The position numbers and the translations under genes are program-made. A stretch of 11,782 nucleotides of DNA from Dechloromonas sp. (GTDB taxonomy: Bacteria; Pseudomonadota; Gammaproteobacteria; Burkholderiales; Rhodocyclaceae): contig CP059264.1 of assembly GCA_013693915.1 (NCBI GenBank), positions 1,355,297-1,367,078 of the forward strand, read 5' to 3'. Under the pieces are notes generated by a model. That model made no database searches, was not told the origin of the DNA, and saw only the letters and a program-made list of their open reading frames with translations. Shown here piece after piece: positions 1-5,784 of the stretch (the stretch's first letter is position 1; every line of letters starts with the position of its first letter).

Positions 1-48
1 GCGAATGAACATGGGCTGATTCTTCGCCTGACGCTGGCGCTCGGCCAT
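1..48 (-). CDS. 5' end of an unidentified gene, truncated by the window edge
   Basis: An ATG at 48-46 opens a frame that stays open to base 1, giving 16 residues (MAERQRQAKNQPMFIR). It lies 33 bp downstream of the lrgB stop codon on the same strand. An AGGG about ten bases upstream of the ATG is a weak ribosome binding site. The short charged start fits a small cytoplasmic protein, but too little is visible to assign a family. Its position suggests it is the next gene of the same transcription unit. This could also be a chance open stretch. Confidence 0.35.
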   Translation of the reverse strand, partial: MAERQRQAKNQPMFIR

Positions 49-80
49 AGGTGGATACCCTAATATGCGGCGTTGGCGGC

Positions 81-800
81 TCAGCGCATCCAGCCCGCGA
101 GCAACGGCAGCAGCAGCGCGGTCAGCGCGCCGTTCAGCCCCATCGCCAGCGCCGCGAAGGCGCCGGCCTGCTCGCTGACCTGGAAGGCGCGGGCGGTGCC
201 GATGCCGTGGGCGGCGACGCCGATGGCGAAGCCGCGAATCGCCGGATCGCGCACCTTGATCGCATCGAGGACGTAACGCGCGGCGACGGCGCCGAGGATG
301 CCGGTGACGATCACCAGCACGGCGGTCAGCGACGGAATGCCGCCGATGCGCTCGGCGATGCCCATGGCGATCGGCGTCGTCACCGACTTGGGGGCGAGCG
401 ACAACTGGGTCGGCAGGCTGGCGCCGAACAGCCGGGCGACCACGATCGCCGACAGCGCAGCGGTCAGGCTGCCGGCGACCAGCCCGGCGAAAACCGGCAG
501 CAGCAGCGCGCGGACGCGGCTGAACTGCGTGTACAGCGGGATGGCCAGCGCCACGGTGGCCGGACCAAGCAGGAAATGCACGAACTGCGCGCCGGCGAAA
601 TAGGTTTCGTAGCTGGTTGCGGTCAACGTCAATAAAAGCACCAGAATCGTGACGGCGATAAGCACCGGGTTCGCCAGCGGGTTCATGCCGGAGCGCCGGT
701 AGAGCCAGAAAGCGGCCTGATAGGCGAGCAGCGTGATGGTCAGCCCGAGCAGCGGCGAGGCCGAAAGATAGACCCAGATCTCGCCGAACTGCGGGGTCAT
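81..800 (-). CDS. lrgB: LrgB/CidB family integral membrane protein
   Basis: This 239-aa protein is almost wholly hydrophobic, with several predicted membrane spans. It has the hallmark LrgB segments: SLAPKSVTTPIAMGIAE near residues 135-151 and the glycine-rich AAHGIGTARAF near residues 192-202, both typical of the family. LrgB/CidB proteins act in the inner membrane with a small LrgA/CidA partner. They have been linked to murein hydrolase control and, in some bacteria, to pyruvate uptake; which role applies here cannot be told from sequence. I chose the ATG at 800 because GGGAGA lies at 812-807 and the ATG overlaps the lrgA stop as ATGA. The upstream extension of this frame is an alanine/glycine-rich shadow of lrgA. 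The length is normal for the family. Confidence 0.93.
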   Translation of the reverse strand: MTPQFGEIWVYLSASPLLGLTITLLAYQAAFWLYRRSGMNPLANPVLIAVTILVLLLTLTATSYETYFAGAQFVHFLLGPATVALAIPLYTQFSRVRALLLPVFAGLVAGSLTAALSAIVVARLFGASLPTQLSLAPKSVTTPIAMGIAERIGGIPSLTAVLVIVTGILGAVAARYVLDAIKVRDPAIRGFAIGVAAHGIGTARAFQVSEQAGAFAALAMGLNGALTALLLPLLAGWMR

Positions 801-1168
801 GGCGCGTCTCCCGGTGCGTTCCCCGATGCCGCCTCGCCGCGCATGCACAGCTTCATCACCAGCGCCGTCACCACCAGCGTCGCCACCGTGCTGATCGCCA
901 GCGACAGCAGCAGCGGCAGCCATTCGTCGGCGACGCGGTGCAGATGGATCATGATGCCGGTGCCGGCCGGGACGAAGAGCAGCGAGAGGTGTTGCAGCAG
1001 GTTCTGGCTGGTCGCTTGCAGCTCGTGCCCCGGCCCGCCACGCAGGGCCAGGGCGAGAAAAAGGAAGAGCATGCCGAGCACCGGGCCGGGGACCGGCAGT
1101 CCCAGTCCGCGGGCGACGACTTCGCCGAGCAGTTGAAAGAGCAGCAGTTGGGTGAGGGCGGCGATCAT
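797..1168 (-). CDS. lrgA: LrgA/CidA family holin-like membrane protein
   Basis: This 123-aa protein has four hydrophobic segments and the family's characteristic stretch PGPVLGMLFLFLAL around residues 27-40, followed by LLFVPAGTGIMIH at about 63-75. LrgA/CidA proteins resemble phage holins. They work with LrgB/CidB in the cytoplasmic membrane, in control of cell-wall hydrolases or in transport of small acids such as pyruvate. The start at 1168 is preceded by GAGGA at a suitable distance. Its stop overlaps the lrgB start by four bases (ATGA), so the two are translationally coupled, as is usual for this pair. The name lrgA rather than cidA is a family-level choice; sequence alone does not separate them. 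Confidence 0.92.
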   Translation of the reverse strand: MIAALTQLLLFQLLGEVVARGLGLPVPGPVLGMLFLFLALALRGGPGHELQATSQNLLQHLSLLFVPAGTGIMIHLHRVADEWLPLLLSLAISTVATLVVTALVMKLCMRGEAASGNAPGDAP

Positions 1169-1271
1169 GACGGAATCCTCGAAAAGCGAGGAGTGCAGTC
1201 TATTGCTTATGATTTGTTTGCAACAGGCCGTTGTTGGTCACATGATTCTTGACTCACCGTATAAAATCCGG
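1169..1271 (-). promoter_or_regulatory. Leader region of lrgAB with a small inverted repeat
   Basis: This 103-bp AT-richer gap separates the 3' end of the interrupted Gate-domain gene from lrgA. It contains the inverted repeat CAACA-N6-TGTTG at 1221-1236, a possible regulator site. No convincing sigma-70 hexamer pair was found on the minus strand, so the promoter position is open. Because the upstream gene is cut by an insertion sequence, lrgAB expression may now depend on whatever promoter lies here or inside the element. Confidence 0.35.
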
Positions 1272-1917
1272 TCAGCCGCACACGACATGCCCGATGCTGC
1301 GCACCGCGATGCCGAGGCAGGCGCCCAGCGCCGCCGGTTTCCATACCGCGGCGATGCGTTTGCCGGCCGAGATCAGCACGGCGACGCCGGGAATGTCGAA
1401 CGGGTGGATGAGGAAGCCGGCGCTGGCATTGAGCAGTTCGACGCTGACCTGGCCGCTGCGCCGCATCTCATCCATCACCCCCATCATCGCCGTGCCGCCG
1501 CCGACGTACTTGGTCAGCGTCGGCAGGATCAGCGCGCTGTCGATCGACAGCGCCGCCAGCAGCGGCGCGAGCAGGTGGGTCAGCGCGCCGATGGCGCCGG
1601 AAGTGCGCAAGGCGGTGACGACGACCAGCGACAGCACCAGCATCGGGATGGCGCCGACGGCAATCTTGAATGCCTCTGCCCCGGCCCGGTTGATCACGTC
1701 GAGCACGCCCTTGGCGCTCTCGGCCGTCGGGTGGCGCAGGGTTTCGTCGACGGCCGCCTCGGCGGCCGAGAGTTTGCGGCCGAACAGGTAGTAGGTGGCG
1801 GCTGCCGCGGTCAACCCGCCGAGCAGCGAGAAAATCAGCGTCGGGCCGAAGCGCAGGCCCATGGTCAGCATCGGGAACGCCGCGTTGGCCTGCGCCATGG
1901 CGAAGACTGCGGTGGTC
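1272..1917 (-). pseudogene. Nucleoside-recognition (Gate) domain membrane protein, C-terminal part, cut by an IS
   Basis: This is the distal two thirds of a gene whose start is at 3680. It encodes about 214 residues after the junction. The hydrophobic stretches include FKIAVGAIPMLVLSLVVV and a Gate-type block (TLTKYVGGGTAMMG, then SAGFLIHPFDIPGVAVL) ending in GHVVCG and TGA at 1274-1272. PF07670 Gate proteins are related to SpmA/SpmB and concentrative nucleoside transporters; substrates of this subgroup are not established. The piece has no start of its own. The same frame is open into the element as far as about 2276, but that upstream peptide is non-coding IS sequence. Joined to 3361-3680 with one ACG retained, it gives exactly 966 nt, or 321 aa. 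The protein is therefore very probably inactive here. Confidence 0.88.
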
Positions 1918-1920
1918 ACG
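1918..1920. repeat. Target-site duplication ACG, left copy
   Basis: ACG at 1918-1920 is repeated directly at 3361-3363, just outside the two ends of the element. Three-base duplications are normal for the IS3 family. The exact boundary is inferred from restoration of the host reading frame, since the outermost bases of the two ends do not match each other. Confidence 0.65.
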
Positions 1921-1959
1921 GTAGTTTGGACAGCCACCGGGGTGGAATAAGCTAAGGCC
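1921..1959 (+). repeat. IS left terminal inverted repeat (orfB side)
   Basis: Reading inward, TTTGGACAG (1925-1933) is followed by CCACCGGGGTGG (1934-1945) and then AATAAGCTAAGGCC (1946-1959). The outer and inner blocks match the other end; the middle block does not. The middle block is itself a small palindrome (CCACC-GG-GGTGG), so this end could fold or bind the transposase differently. Confidence 0.75.
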
Positions 1960-2172
1960 TGAACCGGAAAGATGGTTTTGACTTTCCCGGATTTTATCCC
2001 GATCAGATCGTGCGCTGTGGAGCTTGTGGGCAGCCGCCGACCTGTGGGCAAGCGGTGGGCAACGCAGAGCGTTGTCCATGGCTTGTCCATAGGGGACCGC
2101 GCTGGCGCGGTCAGGCGGGAACCGGCGCAGCCGGCTGTCCACAAATCCACAGTGCATCGTCTTTCGCACATG
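1960..2172. other. Non-coding tail of the IS, rich in short repeats
   Basis: No gene is visible between the orfB stop and the left inverted repeat. The stretch has many copies of a TGTGG/TGTCC core: CTTGTGGG at 2023-2030, CCTGTGGGCAAG at 2041-2052, a direct pair TTGTCCAT at 2072-2079 and 2083-2090, and CTGTCCACAAATCCACAG at 2135-2152. The last resembles a DnaA box next to a second TCCACA. It also has a perfect 8-bp stem, GACCGCGC-TG-GCGCGGTC, at 2095-2112 and a smaller one (CCGGC-GCA-GCCGG) at 2122-2134. These could be transposase or host-factor sites or a barrier to read-through; function is not known. Confidence 0.5.
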
Positions 2173-3006
2173 TCACGCCGCCAGGGGTTGAGCTTCCGCC
2201 AGGGCGTCGAAGTAGGTCTCGTCCGGAGTCTTCCAGCCGAGCGACTGATGCGGGCGCCGGCGGTTGTACCAGTCAAAGCAGTCGGCCAGGCTCCTTCGCT
2301 GATCGATGCCGTTGTCGCAGGGGCGCAGATAGACCCATTCGTGCTTTACCGTCCACCACAGTCGCTCAACGAAGATGTTGTCGTGGCAGCGTCCCCGGCC
2401 GTCCATGCTGATCCGGACCTTGTGCTCGGCGAGCACGCCGGTGAATTCGGCGCTGGTGAATTGCCTGCCCTGATCGGTGTTGAAGATTTCCGGTGTGCCG
2501 TAACGGGCAATGGCTTCCCTCAGTGCCGCCGTGCAAAAATCGCTCGTGAGCGTGTTGGAGAGGCGCCACCCCAGCACTTTTCGTGTCGCCCAGTCCAGGA
2601 TGGCGCACAGGTACAGGAATCCGTGCTGCATGCGGATGTAGGTGATGTCGGTGGCCCAGACCTGGTTCCGCCGGTCGATGGTCATGCCGCGCAGCAGATA
2701 GGGATAGATCTTGTGCTCGGGGTGCGGCTTGCTGGTGTCGGGCTTGGGGCCAACGGCCCACAGACCGAGTTTCTTCATCAGGCGCCGGATGCGGCGGCGA
2801 CCGACCAGGATGCCTTCCCGCTTGAGCATGACTTGCAGGCGCCGGCTGCCGTAGATCGGATGCGCCGTGAAGAGTTCGTCGAGCCGCTTGAGCAGGTCAA
2901 GCTCTTCTCGCGATTCGGGCTTCGGCCGGTAATAGACGCTGCTGCGGGACACCCCCAGCAGACTGGATTGCCGGGCCACGGACAGCGCGCTTCCCGTCTT
3001 GATCAT
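2173..3006 (-). CDS. IS3-family transposase OrfB (DDE integrase-type catalytic subunit)
   Basis: This 277-aa protein has an N-terminal helical region with a YGSRRL motif at about residues 52-57, typical of the HTH_21 domain. The rve integrase core follows, with the catalytic triad Asp120 (WATDITYI), Asp178 (NTDQG) and Glu214 (FVERLWW). The spacing between Asp178 and Glu214 is exactly 35, the DD(35)E signature of this family. The C-terminus has the usual WYNRRRPHQSLG motif. The ATG at 3006 overlaps the OrfA stop as ATGA, so translation may be by coupling. The OrfB frame is in the -1 position relative to OrfA and is open across all of orfA, so a frameshifted OrfAB fusion is also possible. No strong slippery heptamer was found. 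Length and motifs indicate an intact enzyme. Confidence 0.95.
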   Translation of the reverse strand: MIKTGSALSVARQSSLLGVSRSSVYYRPKPESREELDLLKRLDELFTAHPIYGSRRLQVMLKREGILVGRRRIRRLMKKLGLWAVGPKPDTSKPHPEHKIYPYLLRGMTIDRRNQVWATDITYIRMQHGFLYLCAILDWATRKVLGWRLSNTLTSDFCTAALREAIARYGTPEIFNTDQGRQFTSAEFTGVLAEHKVRISMDGRGRCHDNIFVERLWWTVKHEWVYLRPCDNGIDQRRSLADCFDWYNRRRPHQSLGWKTPDETYFDALAEAQPLAA

Positions 3007-3308
3007 CGCACGCCTTTCAGCAGGCGGGCAATGGCGGGCTGTCCGGCCAAGAAATCCCGTTCGATCTGTAGCTGGCCGATCTTGCGGTACAGGTTGTCGA
3101 TCACGGCCTGCGGATCGGCCGCCTTCTTGTTGCCTCGCTCGAACAGCTCCTTGGCGTTCTTCACCAGTTCCTGTTTCCAGGTGCTGATCATCGTCGGATG
3201 CACGCCATATTCGCAGGCGAGCTCCGCCAGGGTCTTGTCTCCCGACAAGGCCGCCATCGCGACTTGTGCCTTGAATTCGGCGCTGTGTTGCTTGCGCTTT
3301 GCTCCCAT
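3003..3308 (-). CDS. IS3-family transposase OrfA (HTH protein)
   Basis: This 101-aa basic protein starts MGAKRKQHSAEFKAQVAM and contains a helix-turn-helix around residues 26-50 (TLAELACEYGVHPTMISTWK), characteristic of HTH_Tnp_1/IS911 OrfA proteins. The later part (DNLYRKIGQLQIERDFL) has the heptad pattern of the leucine zipper used for multimer formation. OrfA binds the terminal repeats and works with OrfB or as part of an OrfAB fusion. A run of purines (GGAACGTGAAAC) precedes the ATG, with GGAA as the likely ribosome binding site. The TGA at 3005-3003 overlaps the OrfB start. The gene starts about 50 bp inside the right end of the element, as expected. Confidence 0.94.
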   Translation of the reverse strand: MGAKRKQHSAEFKAQVAMAALSGDKTLAELACEYGVHPTMISTWKQELVKNAKELFERGNKKAADPQAVIDNLYRKIGQLQIERDFLAGQPAIARLLKGVR

Positions 3309-3332
3309 GTTTCACGTTCCTTTCAATCGGTC

Positions 3333-3360
3333 GGCCTTAGCTTATCCGACTGTCCAAAAA
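3333..3360 (-). repeat. IS right terminal inverted repeat (orfA side)
   Basis: Read inward on the minus strand, the end is TTTTTGGACAGTCGG followed by ATAAGCTAAGGCC. It matches the left end in the outer GGACAG and inner ATAAGCTAAGGCC blocks but has only TCGG between them. The transposase promoter would be expected around here; TTGGACA at the tip could serve as a -35, but no matching -10 was assigned. Confidence 0.75.
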
Positions 3361-3680
3361 ACGTGACCGCCGCAGACCATGGCCAGCGTGGCGGCGATGT
3401 GGCGGTCCGACGTGCCGCGCTGGTCCATCATGCTCAGCGTCGCCATCGGCGCCGCGAAGCTGACGAAGCTGATCTGCAGGGCCGCGAAGACGCCCAGGCC
3501 GTTCAGCCCGAACGGCTTCAGGAGCGGCGCGAGCACGACGACCACGCGGTCGAGGATGCCGCGCGCCTCGAGCAGGCGCATCAGCGACAGCATCACCACC
3601 ATCACCGGCAGCAGGATGAACAGCGCCAGTTCCACCGCCGCGCGGCCGGCCTGCAGAATGATGTCGATCAGGATGTTCAT
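3361..3680 (-). pseudogene. Nucleoside-recognition (Gate) domain membrane protein, N-terminal part, cut by an IS
   Basis: The ATG at 3680 opens a hydrophobic protein (MNILIDIILQAGRAAVELA) with membrane segments near residues 14-34 and 43-75, and the motif ATLAMVCGGHV before the junction. In the present DNA the frame runs eight bases further codons into the element and stops at 3342, giving a 112-aa truncated product. In the uninterrupted gene GGHV would continue as TTAVFAMAQ from the other fragment. No good ribosome binding site is seen upstream of the ATG, so the start is the least certain part. The 139 bp between this start and the upstream hrgA-like gene hold no other gene. The gene would have been about 270 nt upstream-coupled to nothing obvious; its partner genes are probably lrgAB downstream. 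Confidence 0.85.
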
Positions 3681-3819
3681 GGCTTTGTTGGTAATGGTTC
3701 AGGATCGCTTGCCAAGGCAAGGCAGGGAACGGGAGAGCGCCCGATCAGCCTGTAATGCAATCGTCGCGGTCGACGGCGATCCTGGCAACAGACGGCGGTG
3801 CCTGCGGCGGACGTCTTGC

Positions 3820-4800
3820 TCAGATCAGCCGAACCGGCGAATCCCAATCGCCAACCCGGGCGTTGTCGGTCTGGTGGAACTGGCGCACCCAACTGATGAA
3901 GCTTCGGAAGTCCATGTTCTCCTGTGCCAACCGATTGCAGGCGTCCCAATCGATGTCAATACGCTCGCGCGCCGGAATGAGGATTTCGCTTTCGCTCGGA
4001 TCTTCGCAATTGAGACGGATCAGGCCAATTCCGTAGGAGGCAGCGAGCAGGCGGACTTCCTTCATGGCGGATTCCTGGATGTCGGCCGCCACCAGGTAGC
4101 CGAAGTTGGCCCACGATGAATTCGATACGGTTTGAAACCAGACCTCGCGAATGTTGGAGCGGTTTAGCAGCATCTTGACTTCGAACGACCACAGGCGCGC
4201 CCGCTGGGCACCGACCTGCTGAACACAGGCCCGGATTTCCCGCTCCCATTCGGCACCGATGTCCTCCATCGCGACCAGATCGGGGAACAGCCATTTGTTG
4301 CCATTGGGGCCGACCTTGTTCGATGAGCGCTTTTCGTCGATCCGCTTCGGGTACAGCCCGAGCTCAAGATGGAGGTAGCGGCAAAGCAGCGGATATAGTT
4401 CGTGTTCGGACAGCTTTTCAGCCGACTGGCCGAGGGTGGCAGGCGACAGGTTTTCGGCCTTCGCCACTTCGGCGGCTTCGGTGACGGTGCTCCAGTAGTA
4501 ACGTCGTGGCCGGGTTCCTGTCGTGCGCAACTGTGGAAATCGTCTCTGCATCTCCGGCCGATTGGCGCCGATTTCAGCAACCAACTGCTGGATCAACGCA
4601 CCATCATCGCGCAGATCCTGCTGGCTGCCGCGCCGCTTTTCCTCGCAGGCATCCCTCAGGTTGTCGAACATCCAGATGGCTAACTGCCTTGCCGTGAAGC
4701 GCTCCTCGGGACGCGCCTTGAGAAAGTCGATGACAGTTTGCCGGAGGTTCAGTTTGCTGGTCATGATGTGCAGGCGCTTGGGCTGTAAGGCGGAGGCCAT
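3820..4800 (-). CDS. HrgA-like (COG2958) protein with putative winged helix and PD-(D/E)XK nuclease signature
   Basis: This 326-aa protein resembles COG2958/HrgA proteins, named after a Helicobacter pylori gene associated with restriction. Residues about 17-105 look like a winged-helix/HARE-type DNA-binding region ending in RRYYWS. The C-terminal part has FPDLVAMED at 172-180 and WSFEVKM at 204-210. Together Asp174, Glu207 and Lys209 fit a PD-(D/E)XK nuclease core, after which come alternating strands (GYLVAAD, GIGLIRLN). The nuclease assignment is an inference from this motif. Two starts are possible, ATG at 4800 or ATG at 4764 (MTSKL); neither has a clear ribosome binding site, and conservation begins after the second. 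No methylase or helicase lies beside it. It follows the PIN toxin gene after a 151-bp gap containing a hairpin. Confidence 0.72.
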   Translation of the reverse strand: MASALQPKRLHIMTSKLNLRQTVIDFLKARPEERFTARQLAIWMFDNLRDACEEKRRGSQQDLRDDGALIQQLVAEIGANRPEMQRRFPQLRTTGTRPRRYYWSTVTEAAEVAKAENLSPATLGQSAEKLSEHELYPLLCRYLHLELGLYPKRIDEKRSSNKVGPNGNKWLFPDLVAMEDIGAEWEREIRACVQQVGAQRARLWSFEVKMLLNRSNIREVWFQTVSNSSWANFGYLVAADIQESAMKEVRLLAASYGIGLIRLNCEDPSESEILIPARERIDIDWDACNRLAQENMDFRSFISWVRQFHQTDNARVGDWDSPVRLI

Positions 4801-4922
4801 CCGTATGTTAGTTGAAAAGGCATGGCGGTTGGCCGTTTCCTATTGGCGGGACACGGCCCGCCGCGCAGGCGACGGGACCTTGGGCTCAAGCGCTCTTGGG
4901 GTGTCGCTTCCATGGTTGCAGC

Positions 4923-4948
4923 GGTTCGCAGTTTGCCAACTGCGAACC
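4923..4948. terminator. Perfect 11-bp hairpin after the PIN toxin gene
   Basis: GGTTCGCAGTT (4923-4933) and AACTGCGAACC (4938-4948) form a perfect 11-bp stem with the four-base loop TGCC. It starts only three bases past the toxin stop codon. No T-run follows on either strand, so it may be a transcript-stabilising or Rho-assisted end rather than a classical intrinsic terminator. It could also act as a protein site upstream of the hrgA-like gene. The remaining bases to 4800 hold no gene. Confidence 0.5.
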
Positions 4949-4951
4949 CGC

Positions 4952-5389
4952 TCAGTTGAAAGGGTTCCGGATGATCAGACCCGCGATTGACTGGCCATCC
5001 TGCATGTCTTCGCTGTAAAGGGTTTCGGCGCCGGCGGCTTCGGCGCTGGCGATAATCTGGCTGTCCCAGAAGCTGTAGCCGGTCAGCTCCATCAGTTCCA
5101 GACCGCGCAGGATGTGGGCGACGCTGGCGTCGCGGGTGACCCACAGGCCGTAGCTGCGAACGATGTCCCGAGCCTGGGCAAGGTTCAGGGGAGTCTTGAG
5201 TTTGCGCAGGGCATTCACCAGAAATTCCTGCAAGACCTGGGGACTTACGATTCCCCGGCGCTCTTCCCAAAGCGTGGCGAGCAGTTGGGCTGCGACGACT
5301 CGCTTGGGGCCTGCATCGCGGTCATGGGCGTAGAGGAGGATATTGGTATCGACAAAGGCGAGCGAGCGATGCTTAACGCTCATGGGCAT
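4952..5389 (-). CDS. VapC-like PIN-domain ribonuclease toxin
   Basis: This 145-aa protein starts the PIN fold with FVDTNILLYAHD and shows the four acidic residues expected of the metal site: Asp14, Glu55 (LQEFL), Asp109 (SFWDSQI) and Asp128 (YSEDMQDG). PIN toxins of type II systems cleave RNA, often tRNA or rRNA, and are held inactive by an antitoxin from the same operon. Its start overlaps the end of the antitoxin reading frame (5373-5605), so the two are coupled. ATG at 5389 or at 5383 are both possible. The length is normal and no residue is missing, so the toxin looks intact although its antitoxin gene carries a frameshift. The closing hairpin lies just downstream. Confidence 0.88.
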   Translation of the reverse strand: MPMSVKHRSLAFVDTNILLYAHDRDAGPKRVVAAQLLATLWEERRGIVSPQVLQEFLVNALRKLKTPLNLAQARDIVRSYGLWVTRDASVAHILRGLELMELTGYSFWDSQIIASAEAAGAETLYSEDMQDGQSIAGLIIRNPFN

Positions 5390-5605
5390 CGTCCCGGCTC
5401 AGGTACCGGCCGCCGAGTTCGAGGGCGCTGTCTTGCAGCCAGCCGATGGCCTGGCGTTTGGCTTGCTGGTAGTGCAGATCGCTTTCTACCTGTTCGGCAA
5501 GGTCCGCCGCGAGAAACCTGCTGACGCTGACGTTTTGCCGGGCAGCAAGTTCTGGGCGCGTTGCAGCGTGTCGGCATCGAGCGAAAGAGTGATGTTTTGT
5601 TTCAT
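5373..5605 (-). pseudogene. Ribbon-helix-helix antitoxin gene with a one-base deletion
   Basis: From ATG 5605 the protein begins MKQNITLSLDADTLQRAQ, a typical ribbon-helix-helix start (beta strand NITLSL, then a helix). After codon 18 (CAG, 5554-5552) the homologous frame continues one base off as ELAARQNVSVSRFLAADLAE and on to LSRDDAHER with TAA at 5375-5373. Restoring one G between 5552 and 5551 (CAG-GAA) gives a 77-aa antitoxin. As written, translation from 5605 ends after 39 residues at a TAG. GGTGGAG at 5618-5612 is a good ribosome binding site. The RHH fold binds the operator and the C-terminal part would wrap the toxin. A sequencing error, programmed frameshift or true mutation are all possible; the reading of the two frames itself is clear. 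Confidence 0.8.
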
Positions 5606-5633
5606 GCTCGGCTCCACCAGAATTTATTTCCAG

Positions 5634-5662
5634 ATATTGCACGTATTTTACGTGTAAATCAA
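5634..5662 (-). promoter_or_regulatory. Toxin-antitoxin promoter with an operator palindrome in its spacer
   Basis: On the minus strand TTGATT (5662-5657) and CAATAT (5639-5634) are separated by exactly 17 bp. The -35 is a fair match and the -10 a weak one. The spacer contains CACGTA-AAA-TACGTG (5654-5640), a perfect 6-bp inverted repeat. A ribbon-helix-helix antitoxin bound there would block RNA polymerase, the usual autoregulation of such operons. The promoter lies 28 bp before the antitoxin ATG. Confidence 0.6.
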
Positions 5663-5720
5663 CGGAAGGAGCTCGGGAGCTTTTTGGCCAATTTTTGCCG
5701 TCGACCGCAGCAGCCATGCG

Positions 5721-5754
5721 GTAAACAAGAAAGCGCCGGGTTGCCCCGGCGCTT
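5721..5754 (-). terminator. Intrinsic terminator of aceB
   Basis: AAGCGCCGGG (5731-5740) and CCCGGCGCTT (5745-5754) form a perfect 10-bp GC-rich stem with a four-base loop. On the minus strand it is followed by TCTTGTTTAC (5730-5721), a T-rich tail. It begins 31 bp after the malate synthase stop codon and separates aceB from the toxin-antitoxin promoter. Confidence 0.88.
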
Positions 5755-5784
5755 CCATCCTCTTCGCTTCTTTTGCGCTACCGC

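Larger units (their letters stand above)
1921..3360 (-). mobile_element. Complete IS3-family insertion sequence, about 1440 bp
   Basis: The element carries two overlapping transposase genes (orfA and orfB) on the minus strand and is bounded by related terminal inverted repeats. The shared core is TTTGGACAG, followed inward by ATAAGCTAAGGCC. It is flanked by the direct repeat ACG. It sits inside the Gate-domain gene, and removal restores that frame exactly. Both transposase genes are intact with all catalytic residues, so the element may be active. It has an unusually long non-coding stretch (1960-2172) after orfB and asymmetric ends: the left end has an extra CCACCGGGGTGG that the right end lacks. 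I cannot name the exact element or the IS3 subgroup with confidence. Confidence 0.92.

Noticed and set aside
801..923. N-terminal extension of LrgB by 41 residues
   Set aside because: The extension is Ala/Gly-rich shadow of lrgA. The ATG at 800 has a ribosome binding site and the ATGA coupling usual for the pair.
1241..1266. TTGACT and TATAAA close together on the plus strand
   Set aside because: Only about six bases separate them, far from the 16-18 needed. No plus-strand gene follows.
1272..2276. 334-codon fused frame running from IS DNA into the C-terminal Gate fragment
   Set aside because: The upstream 120 codons are out-of-frame orfB and non-coding IS tail, with no ribosome binding site. 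It is a by-product of the insertion, not a designed fusion.
3007..3315. Upstream open extension of the orfB frame across orfA
   Set aside because: The peptide is a shadow of OrfA. It matters only as the frame entered by a possible -1 frameshift, and I saw no strong slippery sequence.
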